Source: Acidobacteriota bacterium
Lineage (GTDB): Bacteria > Acidobacteriota > Polarisedimenticolia > J045
Assembly (NCBI GenBank): GCA_027001345.1
Contig: JALTMS010000290.1
Location: 1-18,038, forward strand
Direction of reading: 5' to 3'
Length of the DNA: 18,038 nt
Position numbers and translations under genes: made by a program. Below, one piece after another: positions 1 to 7,755 of this stretch (position 1 is the stretch's first letter; every line of letters begins with the position of its first letter). The notes under the pieces were generated by a model. It searched no databases. It saw nothing but the letters and a program-made list of their open reading frames with translations, and was not told the origin of the DNA.

Positions 1-341
1 TGCTACTGCCGGTCAGCGGCTACGCCGAGCGTGGAGGGACCTGGGTCAACTTCGCCGGCCGTGTGCAGCATACCGAAAGGGCGCTGCTCCCCACGGCGAC
101 GGTGCGACCGGCCTACACGGTGTTGGCAGATCTTTTCGACTCGCTGAGTTCGAAGAAGGCCCCCGCGCCGGCGGAAGTGGCGACCCATCTCGCGCAGGAG
201 GTGTCGGCCTTCGCCGGCATCGACTGGGCAGCGTTGCCCGGCTCCGGCGGGCAGGACGCCGACGGCTGCCAGGCCGCCGAGCAGGCCTGTCCGGCGACGG
301 GTGCGGCAGCGCGCATGCTGGCTTCCGGCTGGAAGCTCTGA
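1..341 (+). CDS. nuoG: NADH-quinone oxidoreductase subunit G, C-terminal fragment
   Basis: This is the 3' end of a gene that enters the window from the left, read in frame from base 3 to the TGA at 339-341. NuoG is the large iron-sulfur, molybdopterin-oxidoreductase-like subunit of the peripheral arm of complex I. The visible start reads LLPVSGYAERGGTWVNFAGR, which matches the conserved 'E-x-x-GT-x-x-N-x-x-GR-x-Q' segment near the end of NuoG and related oxidoreductases. An alanine-rich tail of roughly 80 residues follows. The cluster Fe-S motifs lie outside the window. The stop is 13 bases before the nuoH start, so the two are co-transcribed. The assignment rests on this motif and on the nuo genes that follow. 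Confidence 0.85.
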   Translation, partial: LLPVSGYAERGGTWVNFAGRVQHTERALLPTATVRPAYTVLADLFDSLSSKKAPAPAEVATHLAQEVSAFAGIDWAALPGSGGQDADGCQAAEQACPATGAAARMLASGWKL

Positions 342-354
342 GGAGAGGTTCACC

Positions 355-1398
355 GTGGATCTCGTCATCGTCATCGGAGCGGTCGCCAAGGTGGCGGTCA
401 TCGTTGGCCTGTTGCAGGTCAGCGTGGCCCTGCTCACCTGGGTCGAGAGGCGAGGCTCGGCGCTGATTCAGTTGCGCCGCGGTCCCAATCGGGTCGGACC
501 CTTCGGGCTGCTTCAGCCCATGGCCGACGGCATCAAGTTCTTCTTCAAGGAAGACGTCCTCCCTCCCTTCGTCCACAAGCCGACCTTCATCGTCGCTCCT
601 GCCGTTTCCCTCTTCTGCGCCCTGATGGCCTTTGCCGTGATTCCCTTCGGGGGCGTGCTCGAGGTGTCGGGACGGGAGATTCCGCTGGTCATCGCCAATA
701 TCGACGCGGGCGTGCTCCTCCTGCTCGCCGCCAGCGGTTTGGGCGTCTATGGCATCATCCTGGCGGGTTGGGCCTCGAACAACAAGTATTCGCAGCTCGG
801 CGGCCTGCGCGCCTCGGCGCAGATGATTTCCTACGAACTCTCCCTGGGGCTGGGTGTGATCGCGGTGCTGGTGCTGGCCGGCACGCTCAATCTGAGCGAG
901 ATCGTCGAACTCCAGTCCCGCAGCTTGCCTTTCGTGGTTTACCTGCCGCTGGGCTTCGTGGTACTTCTGATCGCTGGTTTTGCGGAGACCAATCGCCTAC
1001 CCTTCGACCTGCCCGAGGCCGAATCGGAGTTGGTTGCGGGCTATCACACCGAGTATTCGTCGATGAAGTTCTCGATGTTCTTCATGGCCGAGTACATCAA
1101 CATGATCACGTCGGCGGCGCTGCTGGTGACGCTCTATCTCGGCGGTTATGGCGTACCGCGCTTCATCGCCGAGCCCCTCGGTCTTTCGGGCAACGCCCTG
1201 GTGGTGGCTGAAGTGGTCAGCTTCGCCGCAAAAGTGGCGTTCTTCCTCTGGGTTTTCGTCTGGGTCCGCTGGACCCTGCCGCGCTTCCGCTTCGATCAGT
1301 TGATGCGCGTCGGCTGGAAAGCCTTGATTCCCCTTGGCTTTGCCAACGTGATCTGGGCGGCGCTGCTGACGATTCTCAAGCCGGAGTGGTTCTCATGA
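355..1398 (+). CDS. nuoH: NADH-quinone oxidoreductase subunit H
   Basis: NuoH is the membrane subunit that joins the quinone site to the proton-pumping arm of complex I. The predicted protein has 347 residues, a normal length, and many hydrophobic helices. Diagnostic segments are GPNRVGPFGLLQPMADGIK at residues 43-61, the quinone-tunnel region NNKYSQLGGLRASAQMISYE near 142-161, and ETNRLPFDLPEAESELVAGY at 211-230 followed by HTEYSSMKF. I chose GTG at 355 because AGGAGAGG (341-348) lies 6 bases upstream and the protein then starts at the first membrane helix; an upstream in-frame GTG at 301 would overlap nuoG. The TGA overlaps the next gene's ATG (ATGA, 1395-1398). That next gene is nuoJ, not the usual nuoI. 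Confidence 0.97.
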   Translation: MDLVIVIGAVAKVAVIVGLLQVSVALLTWVERRGSALIQLRRGPNRVGPFGLLQPMADGIKFFFKEDVLPPFVHKPTFIVAPAVSLFCALMAFAVIPFGGVLEVSGREIPLVIANIDAGVLLLLAASGLGVYGIILAGWASNNKYSQLGGLRASAQMISYELSLGLGVIAVLVLAGTLNLSEIVELQSRSLPFVVYLPLGFVVLLIAGFAETNRLPFDLPEAESELVAGYHTEYSSMKFSMFFMAEYINMITSAALLVTLYLGGYGVPRFIAEPLGLSGNALVVAEVVSFAAKVAFFLWVFVWVRWTLPRFRFDQLMRVGWKALIPLGFANVIWAALLTILKPEWFS

Positions 1399-1931
1399 TC
1401 GCGCTCGGAGTGATGGCAACGATGGGTGCCGTGCAGTTGACGGTCTTCGCCCTGCTCGCGTTGCTGGCCTTGGGCAGCGCCCTGGTAGTGGTGTTGCACC
1501 GCAACCCGGTGGTCGAGGGATTGTTTCTCGTCCTGCATCTGCTGAGCATCGCCGGTTTCTACGCCCTGCTCGAGGCCTACTTTTTCGCGGTCGTGCAGGT
1601 GCTGATCTATGCCGGCGCGATCATGGTGCTGATCATCTTCGTCATCATGCTGCTCAATCTGCAGCCCGAAGCCAAGGGGGGCCCCGGTCTGGTGCCCGTG
1701 TTCTTCGCTTTCGTCCTCGGCCTCGCCCTGGTGCTGCTGCTGACGCGGGCGGGGATCTCCTTCGCGCCGGAACCGGCGATGGGGGCGGTGGCCTCCGACT
1801 TCGGTACGGCAGCCGGCATGGGGCGAGAGATCTTCGGCACTTATTTCTACCCCTTCGAGCTGGTTTCGTTGGCGTTGCTCTCCGCGATGGCGGGAGCGAT
1901 CCTGCTGGCCAAGCGGCATCTGGAGGACTGA
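1395..1931 (+). CDS. nuoJ: NADH-quinone oxidoreductase subunit J
   Basis: NuoJ is a small five-helix membrane subunit of complex I; its third helix changes conformation during coupling. The 178-residue product shows the family pattern: an N-terminal helix, then HRNPVVEGLFLVLHLLSIAG, then YFFAVVQVLIYAGAIMVLII near residues 58-78, where the Tyr and Gly-Ala are typical of helix 3. The ATG at 1395 forms an ATGA overlap with the nuoH stop, indicating translational coupling; an in-frame GTG at 1386 is possible but less likely. It is followed directly by nuoK with only a 3-base gap. In most bacteria nuoI, the two-[4Fe-4S] subunit, stands between nuoH and nuoJ; here there is no room for it. Confidence 0.95.
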   Translation: MIALGVMATMGAVQLTVFALLALLALGSALVVVLHRNPVVEGLFLVLHLLSIAGFYALLEAYFFAVVQVLIYAGAIMVLIIFVIMLLNLQPEAKGGPGLVPVFFAFVLGLALVLLLTRAGISFAPEPAMGAVASDFGTAAGMGREIFGTYFYPFELVSLALLSAMAGAILLAKRHLED

Positions 1932-1934
1932 GTG

Positions 1935-2258
1935 ATGACCGACGCTCCCAGCGCTGCGCTACTGCTCTCGTCCCTGCTCTTCGCCGTCGGGGCCTTTGGT
2001 GTTCTCACTCGCCGGGGTGCGATCACGATTCTGATGTGTATCGAGATCATGCTCAATTCGGCCAACCTCGCGCTGATCTCCGTCAGCCGAGCTCTGCCGG
2101 GCAATGGCGGCAGTGGTCTGGTCGATGGCCAGGTAATGGCGCTCTTCGTTCTTGCGATCGCCGCCGCCGAGGCGGCAGTGGGCCTGGCGATCGTCATCGC
2201 ATTGTTCAGGCTCAAGGGTTCCACTGATATCGACCTCGCCCGACTGCTGAAGTGGTGA
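1935..2258 (+). CDS. nuoK: NADH-quinone oxidoreductase subunit K
   Basis: NuoK is the three-helix, MrpC-like subunit of the membrane arm. The product has 107 residues. The two membrane-buried glutamates characteristic of the family are visible: E37 in MCIEIMLNSANL and E79 in AIAAAEAAVGLAIV. The protein ends in DLARLLKW, a usual type of C-terminus. A ribosome site GGAGG lies at 1922-1926. ATG at 1935 was chosen, 8 bases away; the adjacent GTG at 1932 would add one residue and cannot be excluded. The gene sits between nuoJ and nuoL in the standard order. Confidence 0.96.
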   Translation: MTDAPSAALLLSSLLFAVGAFGVLTRRGAITILMCIEIMLNSANLALISVSRALPGNGGSGLVDGQVMALFVLAIAAAEAAVGLAIVIALFRLKGSTDIDLARLLKW

Positions 2259-2283
2259 GCGCCGACCCGGGGAGATACAGGCG

Positions 2284-4446
2284 ATGCTTCCTTACCTGAT
2301 TCTGATTCCCCTTGCGCCACTGGCGGGCTTCCTGCTGGTGGGCTTGCTCGGTTCGTGGGGACTACTCGAGGACAAGTGGGCCCACCGTATCGCGGTGACC
2401 TTCTCGGCATTGAGCTTCGTCTTCACCCTCGCCGTGTTGACCGACTTCACCGGCGGGCTGGAGAAGTACGCCGGTGGAGCCGACACTTCCTACGAAGTGG
2501 TCGTCGGCAGCGAGCACGAGGCGGCGCGCTTCGAGGTAACGTACTGGGAATGGCTCCCGTTGGGCAAGGCCAACCTGCGCGGCTGGGGACCGGAGCATCG
2601 CCTGACGGCGAATCTGAGTTTCGGCTGGACCTTCGCCGTCGATGCCCTGACGCTGGTGATGCTCTTGGTGGTCAGCGGCATCGGTACCTTGATTCACGTC
2701 TACTCGATCGGCTACATGGCCGGCGAACGCGGCTATTACCGCTTTTTCTGCTACCTGAATCTCTTCATGGCAATGATGCTGACCCTGATCCTGGGCGCCA
2801 ACATCCTGGTGATGTTCGTCGGCTGGGAAGGTGTGGGGCTGTGTTCGTATCTACTGATCGGCTTCTACTACGATCAGGTTTTCGACAAGGAAAGTGGACT
2901 GACCTGCGCCGATGCCGGACGCAAGGCGTTTATCACCAATCGCATCGGTGACTTCGGATTCCTGCTCGGTGCGCTGTTGCTGATCGTCACCTTCGGCACC
3001 CTCGACTTTTCCGAAATCTCGGCGGCGATCAACGGAGCTTCGGCCTTCTGGTACGGTTCGGCACTGCTGACCGGCATCGGTGTGCTGCTTTTCGTCGGGG
3101 CGACGGGCAAGAGCGCACAAGTTCCACTCTACGTCTGGCTGCCTGACGCCATGGCCGGCCCGACTCCCGTCTCGGCGTTGATTCACGCGGCGACGATGGT
3201 CACCGCCGGGGTTTACATGCTGGCCCGCATGTCGGCCCTCTACTGGCACGCTCCTGGCGCGATGTTCGTCGTGGCGGTCGTCGGCTGCCTGACCGCAGTG
3301 TTTGCCGCGACGATGGGCATGGCGCAGTACGACATCAAGAAAGTGCTGGCCTATTCGACGGTTTCCCAACTGGGTTACATGTTTCTCGGCGCTGGTGTCG
3401 GCGCTTTCGTGGCGGCGGTTTTCCACCTGGTGACTCATGCCTTCTTCAAGGCCTGCCTCTTCCTCGGTTCGGGATCGGTCATCGCTCGCTGCGGCCACAG
3501 CAACGACATGCGGCTCTACGGCGGCCTGAAGAAGTGGATGCCGGTGACCTATCTGACCTTCCTGGTCGCGACCCTGGCGATCACCGGCTTCCCGCTGCTG
3601 TCTGGCTTCATGTCGAAGGACGAGATCCTTGCGCGCTCGCTCTTCTCCTACCGGGGCTCGTTCTGGCTGTGGCTGATGGGCACTCTCGGTGCGGTGATGA
3701 CTTCGTTCTACATGTTCCGGGCGGTATGGATGACCTTCCACGGCGAGAATCGCTCGCCCGATCACGTGCGAGAGCAGTTGAAGGAATCTCCACGGGTGAT
3801 GACAGGCGTGCTGGTGGTGCTGGCCATCGGTGCGGTGCTGGTCGGCTTCCTCGGTGTTCCTGGTGGCGTGAGCAATCTGCTCGGCCTCGGCGACATCAAC
3901 TGGTTCGAACATCAGCTCCACCCGGTCGTTGCGGCGCGCGGTGTGGTGGCCATGGCGAGTGACGGTGGCGGGCATGGAGCCGCAGCCGAGCACGCCGCAA
4001 CGGGCAATGGCGACGAGCACGGTGCGGCGGTGGAGGTCATCCGCGAGGGCATGGAGCATCCTGCGCTGAGCACCGAGTGGGGGCTGTTCGGCGTGGCGCT
4101 GCTGGTTTTCCTCGTGGGACTGGCGATGGCTTCCTGGGCCTACGGTGGCCTCGGCCAGCGGGCACAGCGACTGGGAGAGATCCTGGCCTATCCGCGTCGC
4201 GTGTTGCATCGCAAGTGGTTCGTGGACGAGGTCTATCAGCGGTTGGTGATCGGCCCCTTCTGGGCCCTGAGCCGCTTGTTTGATGGTAGCGACCGCCGCG
4301 TGGTCGATGGCGCGGTGAATCTCAGCGCAGCGGCATCCGAGCTTTCCGGGCAGGTGATCAAGCTCTTCCAGACCGGCATCGTGCGGCACTACGCACTGTG
4401 GTTGCTGTCGGGAACGGTGATGGTCATCTGGCTGATGACGAGATAG
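2284..4446 (+). CDS. nuoL: NADH-quinone oxidoreductase subunit L
   Basis: NuoL is the most distal antiporter-like proton-pumping subunit of complex I, with a long lateral helix. The product is 720 residues, at the long end of the family. Key residues are present: E182 in FVGWEGVGLCSYLLIGF, K276 in GATGKSAQVPLYVWLPDAM, and H301 in PVSALIHAATMVTAGVYM. The C-terminal segment HRKWFVDEVYQRLV and RHYALWLLSG is typical of NuoL rather than NuoM or NuoN. A poorly conserved His/Gly/Ala-rich loop (roughly residues 560-590) precedes the final membrane helices. ATG 2284 has GGGGAG at 2269-2274. The gene is followed after 12 bases by nuoN, without nuoM. Confidence 0.97.
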   Translation: MLPYLILIPLAPLAGFLLVGLLGSWGLLEDKWAHRIAVTFSALSFVFTLAVLTDFTGGLEKYAGGADTSYEVVVGSEHEAARFEVTYWEWLPLGKANLRGWGPEHRLTANLSFGWTFAVDALTLVMLLVVSGIGTLIHVYSIGYMAGERGYYRFFCYLNLFMAMMLTLILGANILVMFVGWEGVGLCSYLLIGFYYDQVFDKESGLTCADAGRKAFITNRIGDFGFLLGALLLIVTFGTLDFSEISAAINGASAFWYGSALLTGIGVLLFVGATGKSAQVPLYVWLPDAMAGPTPVSALIHAATMVTAGVYMLARMSALYWHAPGAMFVVAVVGCLTAVFAATMGMAQYDIKKVLAYSTVSQLGYMFLGAGVGAFVAAVFHLVTHAFFKACLFLGSGSVIARCGHSNDMRLYGGLKKWMPVTYLTFLVATLAITGFPLLSGFMSKDEILARSLFSYRGSFWLWLMGTLGAVMTSFYMFRAVWMTFHGENRSPDHVREQLKESPRVMTGVLVVLAIGAVLVGFLGVPGGVSNLLGLGDINWFEHQLHPVVAARGVVAMASDGGGHGAAAEHAATGNGDEHGAAVEVIREGMEHPALSTEWGLFGVALLVFLVGLAMASWAYGGLGQRAQRLGEILAYPRRVLHRKWFVDEVYQRLVIGPFWALSRLFDGSDRRVVDGAVNLSAAASELSGQVIKLFQTGIVRHYALWLLSGTVMVIWLMTR

Positions 4447-4458
4447 GGGATCGAGGCG

Positions 4459-5940
4459 ATGGCTGGAACGGAACTGATGCTGGATCTCAGGGCCATGATG
4501 CCGACCCTCTTTCCGGCGGTCTACGGTCTGCTGTTGCTGATCGGAGTGCCCCTGCTACGGCGCGATGACCAGCGCTGGCTGTGGTACATCGCCGTGGGCG
4601 GTATGCTGGTCAGTACGTTGGTTCCGATCAGCCTGCTCTACACGGGAACGGCCAGTCAGGGCGGCATGGAGATGCTGCGTTGCGATCCGATGGCCCTCTG
4701 GCTCGATGTCATGTTTGCGTTGGCCGGCCTGATGGCGCTGCTCGTCATGCCGACCTATCTGCGGCGTGTCGATGCCTATCGGGGAGAGGTCTTCCCGCTG
4801 ATGTTCTTCGCTGTCACCGGTATGAGCATCATGGTCGCTACCGAGAACCTGGTGCTGATCTTCATCGGTCTCGAGGTGCTGTCGATCGCGCTCTACGTGA
4901 TTACCGGCATGGTGCGCGAACAGCAGCGTTCGGTAGAGGCGGCGCTGAAATATTTCCTGCTCGGCGCCTTCTCGACGGCGCTGTTCGTCTACGGTATCGC
5001 CCTGGTCTACGGGGCGACGGCCCGCTTCGACCTGGTTGGGATCGGCAGTGCTGTGATCAGCGGCGAGGTCTTCGGCATGCCGATGCTGCTCGCCGGGCTG
5101 GCCCTGATCATCGTCGCCTTCGCTTTCAAGATCGGCGCGGTGCCGTTCCATTTCTGGGTTCCGGATGTCTACCAGGGTGCCCCCACGCCGGTGACCGCCT
5201 TCATGGCCGCAGGAACCAAGGCGGCGGCCTTCGGCGTTCTGCTGCGCGTTCTGCATGCCGGCTTCAGCGGCAGCGCGGATGTCTCCTCGCGCTGGGTACT
5301 GACGCTCTCGGTGCTGGCGGTGGCCACGATGTTGATCGGCAACCTGCTGGCACTGGTGCAGGATCGCCTCAAGCGGATGTTGGCCTACTCTTCGGTGGCC
5401 CATGCCGGTTACCTGATGCTCGGCCTGATCGCTCCGATCGACGTCGGAGCGGCCAACGTGCTGTTCTACCTGCTGGTCTATACCTTCATGACCGTCGGGG
5501 CGTTCGTGGTCATCTCGTTGTTCGAAGAAGACGAGGAGGACGCCGACCACCTCTCGCATTTTTCGGGCCTGTTTCAGCGCCGTCCGTTGCTCGCCATCGC
5601 GATGGGCATCTTCATGCTCTCGCTGACGGGCATCCCGCCCCTCGGGGGCTTCGTCGGCAAGTACACCATTTTTCTTGCCGCGGTGCGCTCCGGTCACGTG
5701 GGCCTGGCGGTGGTGATGGGAGTCGCGGCGGTGATCGGCGCGGCATACTATCTGAAAGTGATCGTCGCGATGTTCTTCCGCGCTCCCGAGCGCTCGGTTA
5801 TCGATAACCTCGAGGTGCCGCTGCCGGCCGCCGTGGCGGTGGCGCTGGCCGTGGCAGGCACCGTCATCCTCGGCGTGGCACCGTCGCTGGTCCTGGGGCC
5901 TCTGTCCCAGGTTCACGCCGGGATCGCCCTGCTGCCGTGA
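4459..5940 (+). CDS. nuoN: NADH-quinone oxidoreductase subunit N
   Basis: NuoN is the antiporter-like subunit of complex I closest to the quinone module. The product has 493 residues, the usual length. It is identified as NuoN rather than NuoM by FKIGAVPFHFWVPDVYQGAP (223-242) followed by TPVTAFMAAGTKAAAFGVLL. Likely coupling residues are E139 in FIGLEVLSIALY, K224, and H231. A later segment, DRLKRMLAYSSVAHAGYLML, is also family-typical. The start ATG at 4459 has GGGGA at 4446-4450; a second in-frame ATG at 4477 is possible. The last bases overlap the next gene (GTGA, 5937-5940). Confidence 0.97.
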   Translation: MAGTELMLDLRAMMPTLFPAVYGLLLLIGVPLLRRDDQRWLWYIAVGGMLVSTLVPISLLYTGTASQGGMEMLRCDPMALWLDVMFALAGLMALLVMPTYLRRVDAYRGEVFPLMFFAVTGMSIMVATENLVLIFIGLEVLSIALYVITGMVREQQRSVEAALKYFLLGAFSTALFVYGIALVYGATARFDLVGIGSAVISGEVFGMPMLLAGLALIIVAFAFKIGAVPFHFWVPDVYQGAPTPVTAFMAAGTKAAAFGVLLRVLHAGFSGSADVSSRWVLTLSVLAVATMLIGNLLALVQDRLKRMLAYSSVAHAGYLMLGLIAPIDVGAANVLFYLLVYTFMTVGAFVVISLFEEDEEDADHLSHFSGLFQRRPLLAIAMGIFMLSLTGIPPLGGFVGKYTIFLAAVRSGHVGLAVVMGVAAVIGAAYYLKVIVAMFFRAPERSVIDNLEVPLPAAVAVALAVAGTVILGVAPSLVLGPLSQVHAGIALLP

Positions 5941-6389
5941 GTCTTGCCGATCGTATCGACCCGCGGTGGGTCCTCGTCGACCTGCAGGCCGGCGATGCGG
6001 AAGAGGTCTTCACGGCGGTCACCGAAACCCTCGCCAGGACCGGCTTTCTCGAGCAGGCCGAGCGCGCTCGTGCCAAGCTGCTCGACCGCGAGCGCATCAT
6101 GAGCACGGCGATCGCGCCCGGGGTCGCCGTGCCGCATGCGCGCTGCGAGGACTCGGGTCGGGTCGGGCTGGCGGTGGTGCGCCTGGCGGGGGAAGGCATC
6201 GACTTCGGCGCCAAGGATGGTCAGCCGGTGCGGCTTTTCTTCGTTCTTCTCGGTCCTCCGGAGGCGACGGCCGAGCATGTCCAGGTGCTTGGGCAGATCG
6301 CTCGCCTGATCCAGAATCGGCAGGCGATTGCCCGTTTGCTCGATGCCTCCTCCGCCGAGGAGATCCTTGATGTCCTGCGCGAAGACTGA
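5937..6389 (+). CDS. PTS EIIA (PtsN/fructose type) domain protein
   Basis: A stand-alone 150-residue EIIA domain of the mannitol/fructose/nitrogen-PTS superfamily. Such proteins take phosphate from HPr or NPr on a histidine and either pass it to a sugar permease or act as regulators. The active-site His is probably H67 in MSTAIAPGVAVPHARCED, which lines up with the PtsN pattern 'ST-x-I-x-x-G-x-A-x-PH'. The C-terminal half (VRLFFVLLGPPEATAEHVQVL and ARLIQN) is also standard. The GTG start at 5937 overlaps the nuoN stop, and the next gene overlaps its end by 20 bases, so it appears to be part of the nuo transcript. No permease or HPr gene is visible, which favours a regulatory role over sugar uptake; that is inference. 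Confidence 0.88.
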   Translation: MSLADRIDPRWVLVDLQAGDAEEVFTAVTETLARTGFLEQAERARAKLLDRERIMSTAIAPGVAVPHARCEDSGRVGLAVVRLAGEGIDFGAKDGQPVRLFFVLLGPPEATAEHVQVLGQIARLIQNRQAIARLLDASSAEEILDVLRED

Positions 6390-7725
6390 TGTCCGGGTCT
6401 TCGGCCTGCTGATCGTTTCTCTCATCGTTGCGGATGGTTTCGGGCAGCAGTTGCCGGCCTTCGGCTGCGCGAGCCTGGAGCTGAGCCGGGCGGAGATCGC
6501 GGTCGACGTCGAGGTGGGTGGGCAGGCCGCGATCGAGGCGCGCGAGCTGGGCGGCCAGGCGGCGGATTCGGCGGAGCTGCTGACCCTCGATGCCACCGGG
6601 AGCTGCCTGCGCATCAGTCGTTCGACCCTGGCGCGTCCGAACTCGAAGCTCATCGTTCACCTCCGGCTCTCGGACGAGCAGCAACTGCGGGTCGAAGGCG
6701 AAGAGCTGCGCCTCCGGGTCGCGGCTCCCCAGCCATCGAATGGGGCCAAGGAACGGCTGCTTTCTCGGTGGACGCTGGCTGTCGAGGCGCGCGCATCGAA
6801 TCTCGAGCTGAGGGGCGCGATGAAGGCGCGAGTGACCCTGGCTGACTCGGTGCTCGAGGTCACTGGCCTGTCCGGGCCGTTGACGGTCTCCGCGCGGCGA
6901 AGCGAGCTGGGTGTCGCGGACCAGCAGGGAGCGCTCGAGGTTCAGCTCGTCGAAGGCGGCGCAGTCATCGAGCGCGGTCGTGGTTCGAGCCGGATCAGCG
7001 TTCGGCGCGGCCGACTCGCCGTGACCGGGCGTCGGGGAGGACTGACACTCAGCGCCTGGCAGGGCAGTACCGTGATCGCCGAGCAACGGACCGAACGCAA
7101 CGCCGGCCAGGTCCGCGCCACAGTCGACGAGGGGCAGATCGACGTGCGGAAAACGGAGTTGCCGCTCGAGCTGAAGCTGAAGAGGGGCGCTCGCGCGGAA
7201 CTCGCGGACCTGGCGGCTCCGCTGCGTCTTCGCGCTGGAGGAGGATCCCGGATCGTCGCCCGGCGGATCGGCGAGGCCACGCTGAATCTCCACGACGGGG
7301 ACTTCGAGGTCGAGCACAGCGGTCGTCTGGCGATCAAGGCCACCGATTCGACCGTTCGCGGCCGACGGGTCAATGGTCTCGACGCCAGGCTCGCTTCGAC
7401 CCGAATGGAGATCAAGATCGAGCCCCATCCCTTCGAAGAGGGGCCCCAGGGCAACGCCACGATCGTCACCTATCCCCAGCTCAAGCTCGAGAACCGAAGC
7501 GTGGCCCTGCTCGAGGTGCCCCGGCCCTGCGAACTGAGGATCGCTCCCGAAGTGGAGATTTCCGACGAGCAGGTCGATTCGGGACCCTGCCTGAACAAGC
7601 GGGAAAAGGTTCCACCAGGCGGGCGCCGGGCAGTCGCCTATCGCTCGGATGGCAAGCCCTTCAATGGCGACGTGCTTCGGATCCTGGCCACCCTCGATGC
7701 CAGCTCGACGCTGCAACTGAGGTGA
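6370..7725 (+). CDS. Secreted beta-repeat protein of unknown function
   Basis: I do not recognise a named family. The 451-residue product starts with a probable signal peptide: basic residues early, hydrophobic core FGLLIVSLIVA at 11-21, possible cleavage before QQ at 26-27. The body, roughly residues 130-350, is a run of short alternating strands separated by turns with the recurrent flavour 'G-x-L-x-V-x-x-x-x-S-x-L-x-V'. This suggests a beta-helix or solenoid like those of DUF4097-type putative adhesins. Two cysteines near the C-terminus (in PRPCELRI and DSGPCLNK) could pair. ATG 6370 overlaps the EIIA gene by 20 bases; no better in-frame start was found downstream. It probably ends the nuo-EIIA transcript. 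Function cannot be assigned from sequence alone. Confidence 0.72.
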   Translation: MSCAKTDVRVFGLLIVSLIVADGFGQQLPAFGCASLELSRAEIAVDVEVGGQAAIEARELGGQAADSAELLTLDATGSCLRISRSTLARPNSKLIVHLRLSDEQQLRVEGEELRLRVAAPQPSNGAKERLLSRWTLAVEARASNLELRGAMKARVTLADSVLEVTGLSGPLTVSARRSELGVADQQGALEVQLVEGGAVIERGRGSSRISVRRGRLAVTGRRGGLTLSAWQGSTVIAEQRTERNAGQVRATVDEGQIDVRKTELPLELKLKRGARAELADLAAPLRLRAGGGSRIVARRIGEATLNLHDGDFEVEHSGRLAIKATDSTVRGRRVNGLDARLASTRMEIKIEPHPFEEGPQGNATIVTYPQLKLENRSVALLEVPRPCELRIAPEVEISDEQVDSGPCLNKREKVPPGGRRAVAYRSDGKPFNGDVLRILATLDASSTLQLR

Positions 7726-7755
7726 GTGGGGGAGGCGGGGCGCTTCCCGTCACTC
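7724..7755. terminator. Possible bidirectional terminator hairpin between convergent genes
   Basis: GAGTG (7724-7728) pairs with CACTC (7751-7755), and inside it GGGAGGC-like bases pair with GCTTCCC with one wobble. The stem covers the stop codons of both convergent genes. There is no clear T-run on either side, so an intrinsic terminator is only plausible. Confidence 0.3.

Noticed and set aside
2851..4389. Long minus-strand open frame opposite nuoL (512 codons)
   Set aside because: The product is His/Arg/Gln/Glu-rich with no domain, as expected from the antisense of GC-rich membrane-protein codons. nuoL on the plus strand is certain.
4555..5916. Long minus-strand open frame opposite nuoN (453 codons)
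   Set aside because: Same low-complexity antisense composition; no ribosome site or recognisable motif.
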